DNA of 64,000 nt from Anadara kagoshimensis (lineage: Eukaryota; Mollusca; Bivalvia; Arcoida; Arcidae): the NCBI GenBank assembly GCA_021292105.1, contig CM037869.1, positions 4,559,001-4,623,000 of the forward strand, given 5' to 3'. A program made the translations under genes and the position numbers. Positions 1 through 12,018 of this stretch are shown here, in pieces. Positions within the stretch are counted from its first letter, which is position 1; every line of letters starts with the position of its first letter. The notes beneath the pieces are model-generated. The model was given only the letters and a program-made list of their open reading frames with translations. It made no database searches and was not told where the DNA came from.

Positions 1-1620
1 GAACACAGGTAGTTGTCACGTGATAGATTTGTTTACAACTGTCAATCAAATATGACCTATATAAGTTAGATCAGCTGATCCAAATCTATTTATAGCAAAC
101 AACAAAGGGCTTCCTTTGCATAAGGCATGTGTATTCAACACAGGAGAGAGAGAGAGAGGGGATTCAGTTTATTGATGGATACTTGTATCTTCCCTCGCCA
201 CGGTTTATTGGAATTAAGAGAGAGAGAAAGAGAGAGACAGAGATTACATGTATCACCTTTATTATAAATTCTGTTGATAACAGTTGATTTATGTAAATTT
301 GTACCTTCTTTCAAATTTATTGAAAAAGTCTAAAATGATGGAATCGGGGATTGAGAATTTAAACATTTCTGTGTAAATATTGTTTTAACTTTTACATAAA
401 ATTTTAATGGGTTGTGATAATTTGTTTTCGAATTTCCCCTTTAATATTATTTAATGTTTATTTATATAATATTAAATATCCCGTTTTAACGTGCGTTGAA
501 TAACCTAGCACCAAGAAAAAAAGACCGATTTGTTCCCATATGTCACCGTTTATCGTATGATGTCGGGGATTATAAGTACGCCCCCTGTAGAGAGAGGAAA
601 CCTGTTGCATGTTACACTGAATTACCGTTTGTTTATAACTGTCGGCGATAAGGATCGTAATATTTACTTTACGTAACGTGTATTACTTGGGCTGTAATAA
701 TTATTGCATAAACTAAACGCAAACCTAACATTAAAACATATGAGAGAGAGAGACAGAGAGAGAGAGAGAGATTTTACACCTTCGACGCCACCGAAGATCC
801 CACGATTTACGGTTCAATCATAATATTTGATTAGTTAAGACGATTTTGGCATGTAATTGTGCAAGGTCCTCATATTGTAGTATGACTAACGAACCTCTCT
901 TTTATTTTTGTATTGTCCTCATTATACCGGTATATCACTTTGTCTAACTTTACTGTTATGCCTGAGAGAGAGAGAAAGTGAGAGCGCGACAGAATTATGT
1001 TGAGAGAGAATTCGAAGAGACAACAGTGTGTGTGCGTGTGTGTGTGTGACCACTTTAAAGTTACTATGTCGGATGGCTAAACAATCATAACAAAAATTTC
1101 AACTTCAAGGTTAATGTTTCACAACCGTAAAAAATAAATAAATAAAATTGCATTAGATAAACAATCTAACACACGGACCACTTACCAGCATTGCTGACGC
1201 TTCAAAAACGAAGGTAAAACTAAATTTAAAATCCATCCAACATGGTCATAAATGATCATTTTCACATTTCCAGGCAACACAAAACCTGTACTTATATATT
1301 GTTTAAACATACAGATATATATAACTGACGCGTTGGCTTTTCAAGCTTGAACAACCAAATGGGACATGTTAATTTTTGATACAATTTACACACAATTATA
1401 TTCCATGTTGTATAAATAAATTGTCGTTATTCCATTCAATTGTTGTATGGAGCATTCTTGCTTGTGAATTAAATATAAGATCTAACGTTACTAGCTATAA
1501 CTGACAAGGACACGTGGATATGTATATAAACATCCGTGGATATGTATATAAACATCATATAACTGTAGTCTCAAGGATAGCCATATATTTATGGGAAATA
1601 TGTAGTAATATATATATATA
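1..1620. other. Gene-free AT-rich DNA with GA/GT microsatellites
   Basis: No coding region was recognised. Contents are (GA)n runs near 142-160, 218-242, 741-772 and 965-1015, a (GT)n near 1026-1048, a 23-bp direct tandem duplication (GTGGATATGTATATAAACAT at about 1515-1560) and a (TA)n at 1609-1634. Confidence 0.7.
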
Positions 1621-1634
1621 TATATATATATATT

Positions 1635-1929
1635 AAAGTTAAGTTAAAGTCTGTCCCGAGCCATTAGGCCTATCAGGCCGGAGCTTATCCCGGTTTCGGT
1701 GGCGTTAAGCGACTGAGAGTACGACTCTCCCCTGAATGGGACGCCGGTCCATCGCAGGGTTAACCCCCAGCATTTTGCTGGTACTCATTTATTTTTCAGC
1801 TGAGTGAACTGGAACAACGTGAAATTAAGTGTCTTGCTCAAGGACACAACACGTCGCCCGGTCCAGGGATCGAACCCACGACCTTCGAATCATGAGTCCA
1901 ACGCCTTAACCACTAGGCCACGCGCTTCC
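1635..1929 (-). mobile_element. tRNA-derived SINE (type A), inserted in a TA microsatellite
   Basis: Read on the minus strand, a tRNA-like head comes first: A box TGGCCTAGTGG near 1920-1909 and B box GGTTCGATCCC near 1878-1868. A conserved body follows with GATGGACCGGCGTCCC, then a 3' end TTAACTTAACTTTAA leading into TA repeats. TA runs on both sides mask any target duplication. The body resembles SINEs shared widely among molluscs and other animals; the family name was not checked. Confidence 0.75.
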
Positions 1930-2153
1930 ATATATATATATATATGCCTAGTTGATAATGAATTCGAACAACAAGCATTATACACAGAAAGTTGCCATTC
2001 GGTAGTGGTAAACCTTTGGTGCATATTAGTGTCTTTTTTCTATTTGGTAAAAAAGTTGTCACCGTGAGGAACTGAAACCCGTTGCCCGCCACCTCTTTTA
2101 CAGAACAATCAACAAAAGCGAACGAAAGTTTTTCCATGTTTTCGTATTTAAAC

Positions 2154-2365
2154 TGCTACGACATCCGAGTCGGTAGAGTACTCGTTTCATATTTGAAGGA
2201 TCGGAGTAAGGGAGTTCGAACTCCTGCCAGGTCTGATTACACTTCAAGAAAGATAGTGACTGTTCTTTCGCAAAGCATTTAGCATTAATTTAGAAATGAA
2301 AGTTGCCGGACTGGCCGGCAGGCGCGACTTGCTACAAAGACCATTCCCTGTACATTATCCCAAGC
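2154..2365 (+). mobile_element. tRNA-derived SINE (type B), 3'-truncated
   Basis: The head has AGTCGGTAGAGTACTCG (A box) and GAGTTCGAACTCC (B box). It is followed by AGGTCTGA, AGTGACTGTTCTTTCGC and a GAAAGT body shared with the copies at 6302, 58937 and 61290. It stops near the CCCTGTACATTATCCCA segment. Confidence 0.6.
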
Positions 2366-2763
2366 GAACGATATTATAATATAATAATAATGAGTATTTT
2401 ATTATAGTGTCACAAGTCATATAAATAAAATAAATACAGTGTGTACAATCAGTATAAAATATAGGACATCCAGCCTTAAAAGACTTATGAGACATTTTGA
2501 ATATATATCACGTGTTAAGACATATTTACACCTGTTAAATGTCAAGATATATACATGTGATAAGATAATTTAATACTGATATAAAAATTATAAAAATCTT
2601 TTTCTACGCTGAACATGCATAAAAGAGTTTTGCTAAGTTTAAAAGCAAGTTCATTACACGACATTAAAAAGTAAGTTTTCATAGCTATCTAAAAACAAAA
2701 AACCGTTAAAAATATTCTGTGCAGAGTTAAAAGATCAAATCGCAAATCGTTATAAAAAATACA

Positions 2764-3627
2764 TCAATTAAAAGTGTGTTCGTCTTCAACTTTACCAGCA
2801 GTACAAAATTTACAAATCCTTTCATTTAATGGGGTTTTAGGCCTGCTATATCGTCCGGTTTCAACATGTAAGGGCAGACAACCGCTTCTGAATTTTGCTA
2901 ACAGACCGATAAAATTTAGGTATATTATTAGACACATAAAATTCGGTAAAAATATCACATTTAAAAAGTCTATAAGTTCTCAATTTGTTACCATTTTCGT
3001 TGTTCCCATCATTCCATAATTGTTGGTACCAATATTCCCTATCACAGTTCAAAACGCTTACTTTACTAAAATCTAAATAAATTTGATAGAGTTAAAAAGA
3101 TGTACAATGATTAAAATATCATATAAATCCATATCTTCTAAAAGTTTTTTAACATTAAAATCCCACGGTCGTTTATTTTTAACACTCCAATTGTGAATTC
3201 GTTTAGGAAGTCTGTCCTCTGGCATGACTTTTAATTTAAGCCAGTAACGGAATATGTCGATTGTCTGACGCGATTTACAACTCATCCAACCTAGGTCGCC
3301 CCTAGTTGCGATATTTGATGCCGTTTTACCGACACCAGGAAAAGACGAGCGGCTCTGTTCTGTATTGTTTCAATTTTATTGCGCACAGCAAGTCCCCAAT
3401 TGGGGAACCATAAAACATAACAGGTTCAACAATAGCAGAGTAAAGCTGAGTGTAAACATCGAACGACATATCACCAGCGTTATAAAACTTTGTGTAAATC
3501 ACACCGAGAGCACGACTTGCTGCTTAGAAAGTTCAGTTATGGTTTTTTCTCATATCGAGATGTTCATGTAGCCATATACCAAGATATTTGTACGAGTCTG
3601 CAAATCTAAGTCAATATCACCACATTT
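2764..3627 (-). pseudogene. Non-LTR (LINE) reverse transcriptase relic, C-terminal part
   Basis: On the minus strand, frames switch repeatedly but the order is clear: SYKYLGIWLHEHLDM (RT thumb, about 3600-3550), then an IYTKFYNAGDMSFD and YTQLYSAI region, ATRGDLGWMSCKSRQT, IFRYWLKLKVMPEDRLPK, LWNDGNNENGNKLRTY, and finally KFRSGCLPLHVETGRYSR with a CxxC...EDEHTF end (about 2870-2765). This is the pattern of LINE ORF2 C-termini in molluscs. At least three frameshifts are present. The upstream RT part continues at 4598-4730, beyond an inserted element. Confidence 0.75.
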
Positions 3628-4597
3628 AAAGAGGTATGGCGGGTTTGATGAGATTTTGTCCTAAATGGACCATTTTGGTTTTTGAAAAATAAAAGTCTAA
3701 ATATTCTTGCACTTAAATAATAAAGCGGCAGTATTTTATGTGGACTTTCAGATTTTGGCTCATACAAAGGTATATTTTACTGTAGTTTTCTTAATAAGCT
3801 CATCTTTGTGCTCATTTTGCTAAAATATGAAAAATGAAGGGGTTTCCCCGTCTTTGATAATTATTATCAAAAGTGTTCTCCTCGGAAGACCATTTTTTAC
3901 GTTATTGTTTCTGAAAATATTTTCAAAATGCAATCATAACGAGTTTCAAAAAATTGGTCCTCTTAGGAGAAAATGATCAATTTTTGAAAATTAGGGAAAA
4001 TTAAAACTGACCACTGCACATATAAGTGATGTTACATTTTAACACGGCTGGCACTAACTGCTGTGGTTAGCTCAGTGGGTAGCGAGGACGCTTGCAACCT
4101 GTACGGCATGCGTTCGAATCCCATCCGGATATCTTTTTTTTTTATTCTTCTTCTTCTTATTGTTTTTTTTTATTTTTATCCTTATAAAATACTATTGTAA
4201 AAATTTTCCTTTACAAATATTAGTTTTTAAAAATGAGCGTTATCTTCTCTCATAACACTACTAGCAGATCAAGCCAGGTTACATTTTTATACACTTAACA
4301 GTGATCACCCGTGAATTCTTAGTGAAACGTGATGTAAGTTAATACTTTATTGTTCAAGTTTTTCTGTTTATTGTATAAAGATGAAGAATGAAGATTGTGG
4401 ATGTTAAGGTTTGTTCAATATCTTCGGCTTTTCAAGGAAAAACAAGTTTACAAAAACGAAGCGCTTGTTTTTCATAGGCCTGGTCTAATAATAGAACTCG
4501 AAATCCTCAGGTGTTTAAAAATACACCGTTACGTCATTCATCCATTCAAGCAGGGGGGCAATGTGAAAAGCGCCTATCAAACCCGCCATACCTCTTT
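3628..4597. mobile_element. 970-bp non-autonomous element with 22-bp perfect TIRs, inserted in the LINE
   Basis: The ends are perfect inverted repeats starting AAAGAGGTATGGCGGGTTTG (3628-3649 against 4576-4597). It splits the LINE reading frame between STGY and KCGD. No transposase frame is inside. It contains a tRNA-like segment at about 4064-4133. A target duplication could not be fixed with confidence because of T/A runs at the borders. Confidence 0.75.
4064..4133 (+). repeat. tRNA-like segment (SINE head or tRNA pseudogene)
   Basis: TGGTTAGCTCAGTGGGTAG matches a tRNA A box, and GCGTTCGAATCCC, about 35 bases later, matches a B box. A T-rich run with TTCTTCTTCTT follows. Acceptor stem pairing is poor, so a functional tRNA is unlikely. 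Confidence 0.5.
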
Positions 4598-4730
4598 GTA
4601 GCCGGTTGATTTTTTAGCACTCGGGCGTCGAAAATGTACAATTTTAGTCTTGTCTTTGTTTAAAAGAAGTCTCCACTTCGCACACCAACGATTAACTATA
4701 TCTAACATTTGTTGTAATTGTAATTGTTGT
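4598..4730 (-). pseudogene. LINE reverse transcriptase relic, upstream fragment
   Basis: The minus-strand reading LQQMLDIVNRWCAKWRLLLN then KDKTKIVHFRRPSAKKSTGY is open. It directly precedes, in protein order, FKCGDIDL and SYKYLGIW on the other side of the 970-bp insertion. WCxKWRLxxNxxKTKxVxFR is the usual RT segment before the thumb. Confidence 0.75.
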
Positions 4731-4734
4731 ATAT

Positions 4735-4800
4735 TTTAAAGGTAAAAATTTCTGCCACTTCACATATAGCTGGTGACGACGCGATATACTAAGTACCACC
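4735..4800 (+). mobile_element. SINE type B 3' end fragment
   Basis: TTTCTGCCACTTCACATATAGC followed by TGGTGACGACGCGATATA matches the 3' end of the copies at 6302-6588 and 61290-61508. Only about 65 bp remain. Confidence 0.55.
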
Positions 4801-5436
4801 CCAAAATTCGTTTACGGGTTTATAATTGATTTTTACCATTTTCACGCATCTTATTATTAAGTAAGTTATTTTCTCATAACGGGTTTTTGGTCAAGATCCA
4901 CCCACTGCATTTCCATCAAGTTATTTATCAAGAGCCCGTACAAAATTCAAAGGCAATTCTTAAATATTGAAAGAGTGTGGGATTCTAACAATAAGACCTT
5001 AGCAGAACGTTGTATAATGTCGACAAAATTTGGTAGACAAGACAGACGGTTCCACGCGACCTTTAAAACTTAATATAACCTGAATATAATTCAAGAGAAT
5101 AAAAGGGATCTGAAAATGAGCTTAACAGAACGTTGTACAATAAATACTGTCATATACCGTATTTGGAAAACGTAAAACTCGCGGAATTGAAATTCTATAG
5201 TAAATAGTTATTTGCTAGGCAACTTTATGAATGCACGCGATGACGCGCATTTGACCCTGAAGTTAATACACAATATCAAGATTACATAATATGCCTAGTA
5301 TATAGCAATAGGTCTAGTGTATTCAGATATATAGACTTGGTTCAATGATACTTTACATAAGGTGATTTGTCTTCAATTGTTTCTGTCTAACCAACAGTTA
5401 ATTCTAACAACACGATGTACGGAAAACATTTCAGAC

Positions 5437-5552
5437 CAAGGTTCACAAGCATTCCTTGACTAATAAGGATTGCTATTTCCGTTCTTAGCTAAGAATTTTC
5501 TTAATTTTAAGGAAAAATTCTTAAATTAGGGAATGATTGTGAAACGGGGGCT
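5437..5552. mobile_element. Short foldback MITE relic
   Basis: CAAGGTTCACAAGCATTCC at the left and GGGAATGATTGTGAAAC at the right are inverted, with TTAGCTAAGAATTTTC and TTAAGGAAAAATTCTTAA as inner arms. A related left end is at 8338-8390. No coding content. Confidence 0.55.
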
Positions 5553-5690
5553 TGTAAACTTCACACATGTTCATCCTAAACGGAAGTTCCAGGAACGTCT
5601 TGACAATTGCTTGAGAAGGCGTTTTATGTCAAACCGGTATATTATCATAGGATCGAGTCGACTAGATAAACATCTACTGTGAATCTTCTC

Positions 5691-5744
5691 TTATTATTTA
5701 TTTATTTATTTATTTATTTATTATTTATTTATTTATTTATTTAT
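5691..5744. repeat. (TTTA)n microsatellite
   Basis: About 13 TTTA units with one TTA interruption. Confidence 0.9.
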
Positions 5745-6301
5745 CATCAGCATTGTTTTCTATATGAACAGATAAAACCATTTCCGTGTATAGGTATGTT
5801 AACTGTTATTATTCAGTCTCTGTAGAAGCTGGCTCGAGCTCATCCTCGTTGTTTCTTAAAATTCCATAATCCAATTTTCACTCACCCATCCATCTTCCCC
5901 CGTTTGTACGATAACCCACTTCACAAGTTATCGGGCAGTCCATTTACAATCAGCTGTACGTCACATCCATGCAGCCTATCGCACACGTGTTGTCTTGAAA
6001 CAGTTTATTCATATAATGTATGAGACATGAAACTTTTATCTCCATTACAATATCACTTAAACTGTGGTGCTAGGGACGTCTAGTTTCTTGTGATTAAAGA
6101 TTGAAACATTGAAGACCTCGTCGACTGACCTGTGGTGCTAGGGGCGTCGAGTCGTTTAAGTGAGAGGCACATTATGTTGCGTTGAAAACTTTCCCGATGG
6201 ACTCGTCCAATCAAACTGGAGATAATAAAGGTTTTTATCAACGATTTCGTATTGTGTTCTGTTGATTATATTTTCTTCAAACAATCCCTCTTCTTTTATT
6301 T

Positions 6302-6588
6302 GACCACTGATCAGTTGATCAAGTGCTCGTTCCATAATTAAGTCGGAGGTCGTGGGTTCGAAATCCTACTGGGTCTGACCCATGACTTTTAAGTGGGTAG
6401 TGACTGTTTTTTCACCAAGCACTCGGTATTAGAAAATGAAAGTCACAGTTCTTTCGGATGTGTAAACGAACGGTAGGCGTGACCGATAAAGTACCCTGCT
6501 GTATAATCCCACAGGGTATAGTATATAGCTGGTGACGTCTCGATATAAATGAAATGTCCTTGACTAGGACGTCAAACCCCATTACTCA
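6302..6588 (+). mobile_element. tRNA-derived SINE (type B), near full length
   Basis: The head is GATCAGTTGATCAAGTGCTCG then GTGGGTTCGAAATCC. The body has GGGTCTGACC, a GTGGGTAGTGACTG stretch, AAATGAAAGTCACAG and ACCCTGCTGTATAATCCCAC, and the 3' end ATAGCTGGTGACGTCTCGATA and GACGTCAAACCCCATTACTC. The copy at 58937-59277 is the same family in the other orientation. Confidence 0.7.
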
Positions 6589-6711
6589 ACCTTTCCTCAA
6601 CTTTTATTTGAAAGGCACACTGGGATTAACTAAATCTGTTTATGACTCATCAAACTCTAGATAAAACTGTCGCCACTATTTTGTTCCTAGAATAGTCTGA
6701 CGATGCCTGGG

Positions 6712-6905
6712 CCCTCTGTGGTCGACTGGTCTAAATCGCTTATAATAACGCATCACAGCGTCCCTCAACGCCCAAGTTAGAATCCTAGTGATAAAAAATT
6801 ATCAGTATCGGGAGTCAAAGGTTTTTTTTCAGTTACCCCACGAACTGATTGCCTCCAGACGTAAAATCACCACTCCACTCCACTCGGAGCTGATATCAGT
6901 ATAGC
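6712..6905 (+). repeat. Possible further tRNA-derived SINE
   Basis: TGTGGTCGACTGGTCTAAAT and CCAAGTTAGAATCCTAG are weak A- and B-box-like stretches, followed by CCACTCCACTCC. No second copy was seen in the window. Confidence 0.3.
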
Positions 6906-7025
6906 TCTGTTCATTTTTTAACAATGATTTTCGGAGTTTAACGTCTGAGTGTGACCTGTCGGCCAATGTACAGACCGTGCAGTCATTTGATGATTGTTCA
7001 GTGTCGGGGGTTTAACCTCTACATG

Positions 7026-8316
7026 CATGGCCGTAACTACCATTGAGGCAAGTGAGGCAGTTGCCTCACCTAGATTATGCCGATTTTTATCTTATTATTA
7101 TTATTTTTTTTTTAAAACCGATTTAAAATTTTATGGAGCAACCACAATAACAATAAAAAAAACTTGCCATATAAATTCATGTTTCCCAGAGGAATAAAAA
7201 CCGTTTTTATGGGTCGTATTTGATCCATGTAACGTTGACAAGATCACCCCAGAGATAGTTGATAGTATAAGAGACTGCGGATTTGCCATATTCCGACAAC
7301 TTTCCTCAAGAGATTGATAGGTGGTTAACTAGATGCAGAAACGGCAATTTAGATGCAAAATCATGCCATTAGCAGACAAGACATTGTATCCGAATATTCA
7401 CATTATAGTCAAACTTTTACTCACTATCCCTGCAGGTTCATGCTCATGCGAGAGATCATTCTCTGCCATGAGACGACTGAAAGTGTGGAATAGATCAACA
7501 ATGACTGGAACTCGGTTCTGTAGCCTGTCACTGTTACATATTCATCGTGATGATGTTATTGGAAACGTTTGTCCTGAAAAAGTCCTTAAGAAGTGGGACA
7601 GTACTGGAATTAGAAAAATCCCACTTGCTTTTGACATTGATGAATAGATTAGTCGACTCGATCAGTATGTCCGATTTAGTGTCATGTAGTTATTAGATGA
7701 AAATCTTCAGTCGTCATTATATCTGTCACTAACAAGTAACTCAGCTTTTTTTAATCTACATATTCTAAAACTTTGAAGAAAAAAAACAATTTCTTCTTTA
7801 TGTATGTAAAAAAAGTCATAAGGGAAGATTTAAATGCAACACATGATGTTTAACTACACCATTCACAGAATTTATTTTTATAGAGGACGTTAAGTCACTC
7901 TTGGTAGGCGGCACTTCGGTGCCTCATTGAAGAATTTCAGCACAACTGACTAGATGAACATATCCAATACATCCGGAGATGCTAGCTCAAACTTTGGCAT
8001 TTCACTTAAAGCTTTATCAACTTGATCTATTTTTTCAGATCATTCCCTTCTTTCTTTTTTTATACCGGGCTTCTATGACTTTAAGGCTATCAAATATTTT
8101 ATTTTCAGTTACAACCTAATTTAATATCAAAATACATGAATTGAGTAAACATCTTTTAGCCTTTGAAATGCCAGGAAAATGTAGGAATTTGGCTTAAAGT
8201 TTTAAAAAAAAATTTCAGGGGGGGGGGGGGGCATGCCCCCGAACCCCCTAGAGAAACGCGCCTTCAGCGCATCAAATTTCTGCCTCACATACAACCAAGC
8301 CCTAGTTACGGCCATG
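7026..8316 (+). mobile_element. 1.29-kb hAT-type element relic with 14-bp TIRs
   Basis: CATGGCCGTAACTA at the left end is matched by TAGTTACGGCCATG at the right end. ACATG lies on both outer sides. Inside is the C-terminus of a hAT transposase (7333-7647). Most of the transposase is missing, so this is an internally deleted copy. Confidence 0.7.
7333..7647 (+). pseudogene. hAT transposase, C-terminal dimerisation domain only
   Basis: The 104-residue frame has LYPNIHIIVKLLLTIPAGSC, SCERSFSAMRRLKVWNRS and FCSLSLLHIHRDDVI, the pattern of the hAT dimerisation domain (SxxCERxFSxxRRxKxxxRxxM). An upstream piece (EIDRWLTRCRNGNLDAK, about 7309-7358) is in another frame, so at least one frameshift separates them. 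The catalytic part is absent. The ATG is internal, not a real start. Confidence 0.8.
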
Positions 8317-8337
8317 ACATGTGGCCTGTCGGTCAAT

Positions 8338-8395
8338 GAGCAGACCCCGGTTTCACAATCATTCCTTAGCTAAGATTTTCCTTAATTTTTCCATA
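8338..8395. repeat. End of the foldback MITE family seen at 5437
   Basis: GGTTTCACAATCATTCCTTA followed by GCTAAGATTTTCCTTAATTT matches the right arm of 5437-5552 read in reverse. It is truncated. Confidence 0.45.
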
Positions 8396-8570
8396 TTGCT
8401 TAGTATGCCCAAAATAGCCTACGTTTTCTATCTCCCGTTAGAAAGACTGAATGATATACACATAACCTACATAATAATTATATACACTTTATAACGAAAG
8501 TATTACTACAAGTCACGAGTCCATGATAAATGTACCGGAAGAACAACTGAACAAAATATACAATGCCATA

Positions 8571-8572
<2 letters not shown>

Positions 8573-8605
<33 letters not shown>
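8573..8605. repeat. (CT)n(CA)n microsatellite
   Basis: CT repeats passing into CA repeats. Confidence 0.9.
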
Positions 8606-8893
8606 CAAAATTCTTGTAAACTAAACCATAATAGTCTATTTACATCTAAATATGGCCAATCCCCAGTAAAATCAATTGCGGCTTATAGTGTCTTGTATGA
8701 CGAAATAATTATATAATTTGTAGATCTAATCTCTCGGTGTCATCAGATTAATGTAATCTGTTTAGGTACACGTATATGGTTACACGGAGATGGAATTTTC
8801 AGGTGTGGGGGTGCTAAAGCACTACATTGCCAATTTCCCATTGCCTACTTTTTCACGGAAATACATTACAATATTTATTGGAGGGGAGAACTG

Positions 8894-8894
<1 letters not shown>

Positions 8895-8940
<46 letters not shown>
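8895..8940. repeat. (CT)n microsatellite
   Basis: About 23 uninterrupted CT units. Confidence 0.95.
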
Positions 8941-8943
<3 letters not shown>

Positions 8944-9667
8944 GAAACCAAACCCAAACAAAGAACACACAAGTATATTTAACACGTGTACTATACAAGC
9001 ATATCTCGTTAACCTCCAAGATAGGCTCTGACTTACCTTTGTTTATCTCTATCAGCGGATTATTGGTGAATTATCTCACGTAATTGTGCAGTTCGTAACG
9101 TTAAGTACCAGAAATGTCATCCACTTTTAGAAACTCGACATTGTGGAACAAGAAAATATGTGGCCACAGCAGAAGAATAAATAAATATTGTGTATACACA
9201 AATAACCAATATGGCGCCGAAGTTGTGTATACACACGGTAATGAGATGTGCATGTAATTATCCGTGTCAGAGGTCAAACTTAGTGTAATCGTCTGAAATA
9301 GCGTAAAATTTGAAACAAAAATTGACTAATTTATTTAAAATTGTCAATTTTTGGTCATAAAAACAACAATATTTATTACATCAAAACTCAATTCTTGTGT
9401 CAAATTATATAGTAGATCTACAATTAAATATAAATTAGGTACCGTACTAATTGTGCTTGTTAAAATTAGAAATAAATCAAATGACATAAATGTTACGGTA
9501 GACACTTAAATATTAATGTTTATTTATTTTATTTTATTTTATTTATTATTTTATTTATTATTTTATTTCATTATATTTTAACCTATCTTCATTGTAATTT
9601 TGTAAATGTTTGGATCATAAGCTTGAATCATAGTTTACTGCATGCAAATATAAAGTTATTATTACTA
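8941..9667. other. Gene-free AT-rich stretch
   Basis: No coding or mobile feature recognised apart from a TTTAT-rich low-complexity run near 9521-9575. Confidence 0.6.
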
Positions 9668-9689
9668 GTAGTAGTCCCAGATAGCAGAC

Positions 9690-10440
9690 TAACGTTGGGC
9701 CAACGTTGGCATATTGTTGTATGGTTGGCGTTGGCTAAACAATGTTGGGCCAACATTGGACCAACATAGGATTTTCTAACGGTTGGTTAAACAACACTGG
9801 GCCAACATTGGACCAACATAGGTATTCAAACTGTTAATCAAACAACATTGGGCCAACATTGGACCAACATAGGTATTTTAACTGTTGGTTAAACAACATT
9901 GAGCCAACATTGGACCAACATAGGTATTCTAACTGTTGGTTAAACAACATAGGGCCAACATTGGACCAACATAGGTATTCTAACTGTTGTTAAACAACAT
10001 TGAGCCAACATTAGACCAACATAGGAATTCTAACAATTGGTTAAACAACATTGGGCCAACGTTGGACCAACATAGATATCCTAACTGTTAATTAAACAAC
10101 ATTGGGCCAACACTGGACCAACATAGGAATTCTAACTGTTAATTAAACAACATTGGGCCAACATTGGACCAACATAGGTATTCTAACTGTTGGTTAAACA
10201 ACATTGAGCCAACATTAGACCAACATAGGAATTCTAACAGTTGGTTAAACAACATTGGGCCAACGTTGGACCAACATAGGTATTCTAACTGTTGGTTAAA
10301 CAACATTGGACCACGATTGAACCAACATAGGAATTCTAACTATTGGTGTGACAACATTGGGCCAACATTAGACCAACATAGAATTTCGAATAGTTGGTTA
10401 AACAACATTGAACAAACATTGGCCCGATATACGAGTAGTA
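9690..10440. repeat. Left terminal minisatellite, about 51-bp unit
   Basis: Roughly 14 units contain AACATTGGGCCAACATTGG, ACCAACATAGG, TATTCTAACTGTTGG and TTAAACAAC. Because 51 is a multiple of three, part of the array stays open as a 17-residue repeat reading; this is a by-product of the period, not a gene. Confidence 0.9.
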
Positions 10441-10499
10441 ATTGTCGGTTAAACATCATTTGGCCAACATGGGACCTGGCCAACATGGGACCAACAGAT

Positions 10500-10925
10500 T
10501 CTAACTGACAGCTTGACAACATTAAAGCAACAATGGGTCAACATATGAATTGTAACATTTGGTCTGACAACACTAAGCCAACAATGGGCCAACATATGAA
10601 TTATAACTGTTGGTCTGACAATATTGGGCCAACATATGAATTATAACTGTTGGTCTAACAACATTGGGCCAACAATGGGCCAACATATGGATTATAAATG
10701 TTGGTTTAACACAATATTGGACCAACAATGGGCCAACATATGAATTATAACAATTGGTCTGACAACACCAAGCCAACATATGAATTATAACTGTTGGTCT
10801 GACAACAATGGGCCAACATATGGATTATAAATGTTGGTCTGACAATATTGGACCAACAATGGGCCAACATATGAATTATAACTGTTGGTCTGACAACATT
10901 GGACCAACAATGGGCCAATGGTAAA
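10500..10925. repeat. Left terminal minisatellite, second subtype
   Basis: Units of roughly 50-70 bp have CAACAATGGGCCAACATATG and AATTATAACTGTTGGTCTGAC. They derive from the same words as the preceding array but with different fillers and variable length. Confidence 0.85.
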
Positions 10926-11913
10926 CAAACATCCTAATCCATGCCCAAACATAAAAACTGTTGTCCTTACCACATTTGCCAACAAACGAGGCATAATTCC
11001 ACATTTCTTTTTCCCAAGGATGCATTTAGGACCAAGTAGTACAAATGGACGCTAACGTTATGCATGGCTTGTACATGCTTTGATGGTATTATTCTAAGTC
11101 CTAACTTAAAGTAACTGTTATAATTTTTGATAAATTATTTACAGAAAATAAAATACATTATGTCTATCAATTAAAAGATTAAATGAAAATACACAAAAAA
11201 AAACAAAAACAAAACAAAAAAAAAATCATAAATACAGTACACTGATAAATTCAACAGATACCATTGAATCACTAAGAATTGCCTTTGATACCTTTGATAA
11301 AGACATTTTTTCACAAAATTTAATTGATATCTTTTTTAATATTGTCAAAATTCTTTCAGATTTAAAAAAAAAAGGATTTTCGTATTCACAATGACGTCAT
11401 GAAAATTTATACTAAAATTTAAGAAGTTTTTTAATGACACATGTAATTCATGTGTAATTTCTGAATTACATGTGCGTGTTTTCGAGCTTGGTGGTTTTCA
11501 ATCACTTTTCTGGTCAATTTTTCAATTATAATGATTTTTTTCACTCCAGTCAAAATTGTGGCTTTAACTTTACGATTGTGCGTCTGTGCCCAAAACCATA
11601 TTTGTTAATTATATCAATAATTAATATTTTATTTGTTAGTTAATTTGATAAAATAGATAAACATGCTTATATTTGAATAAAATAGCCTAAAGGAATGCGA
11701 AAATTAATTAAAATCATCAAAGGGATGTAGTTTACACCTTGGTCACTCATTTTGAATATCCACCATCACAAAAGTTAGGTCTTTAGTTATATTTGTTACA
11801 ACCTTAAAAAAAAACAACTTCCTCTACTTTTTCTCAAACAGGTGAGCTTTTTGAATGAACAGCTGGGTTAATGGTTTTCATCCCAGTTGGGTCATGTTGA
11901 AAGTGTGGTCTAA

Positions 11914-12018
11914 ATTGGTTAGATGACATAAGGCAAATCTTCATGAATAAGAAAGGGCTGTGCTCCACTCCACCCCCTTCTTATTCATAAAGATTTTTCT
12001 TATTGTCATCTAACCAAT
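11914..12018. repeat. Foldback with arms of about 44 bp
   Basis: ATTGGTTAGATGACATAAGG on the left pairs with TTATTGTCATCTAACCAAT on the right, and CTTCATGAATAAGAA with TTCTTATTCATAAAG. It is short enough to be a MITE nested in the larger element. Confidence 0.7.

Noticed and set aside
4064-4133. Functional tRNA gene
   Set aside because: Box A and B are present but the acceptor stem does not pair well and it lies within a MITE.
10164-10994. Open frames with QHRYSNCWLNNIGPTLD-like repeats
   Set aside because: They are by-products of a 51-bp minisatellite whose period is a multiple of three.
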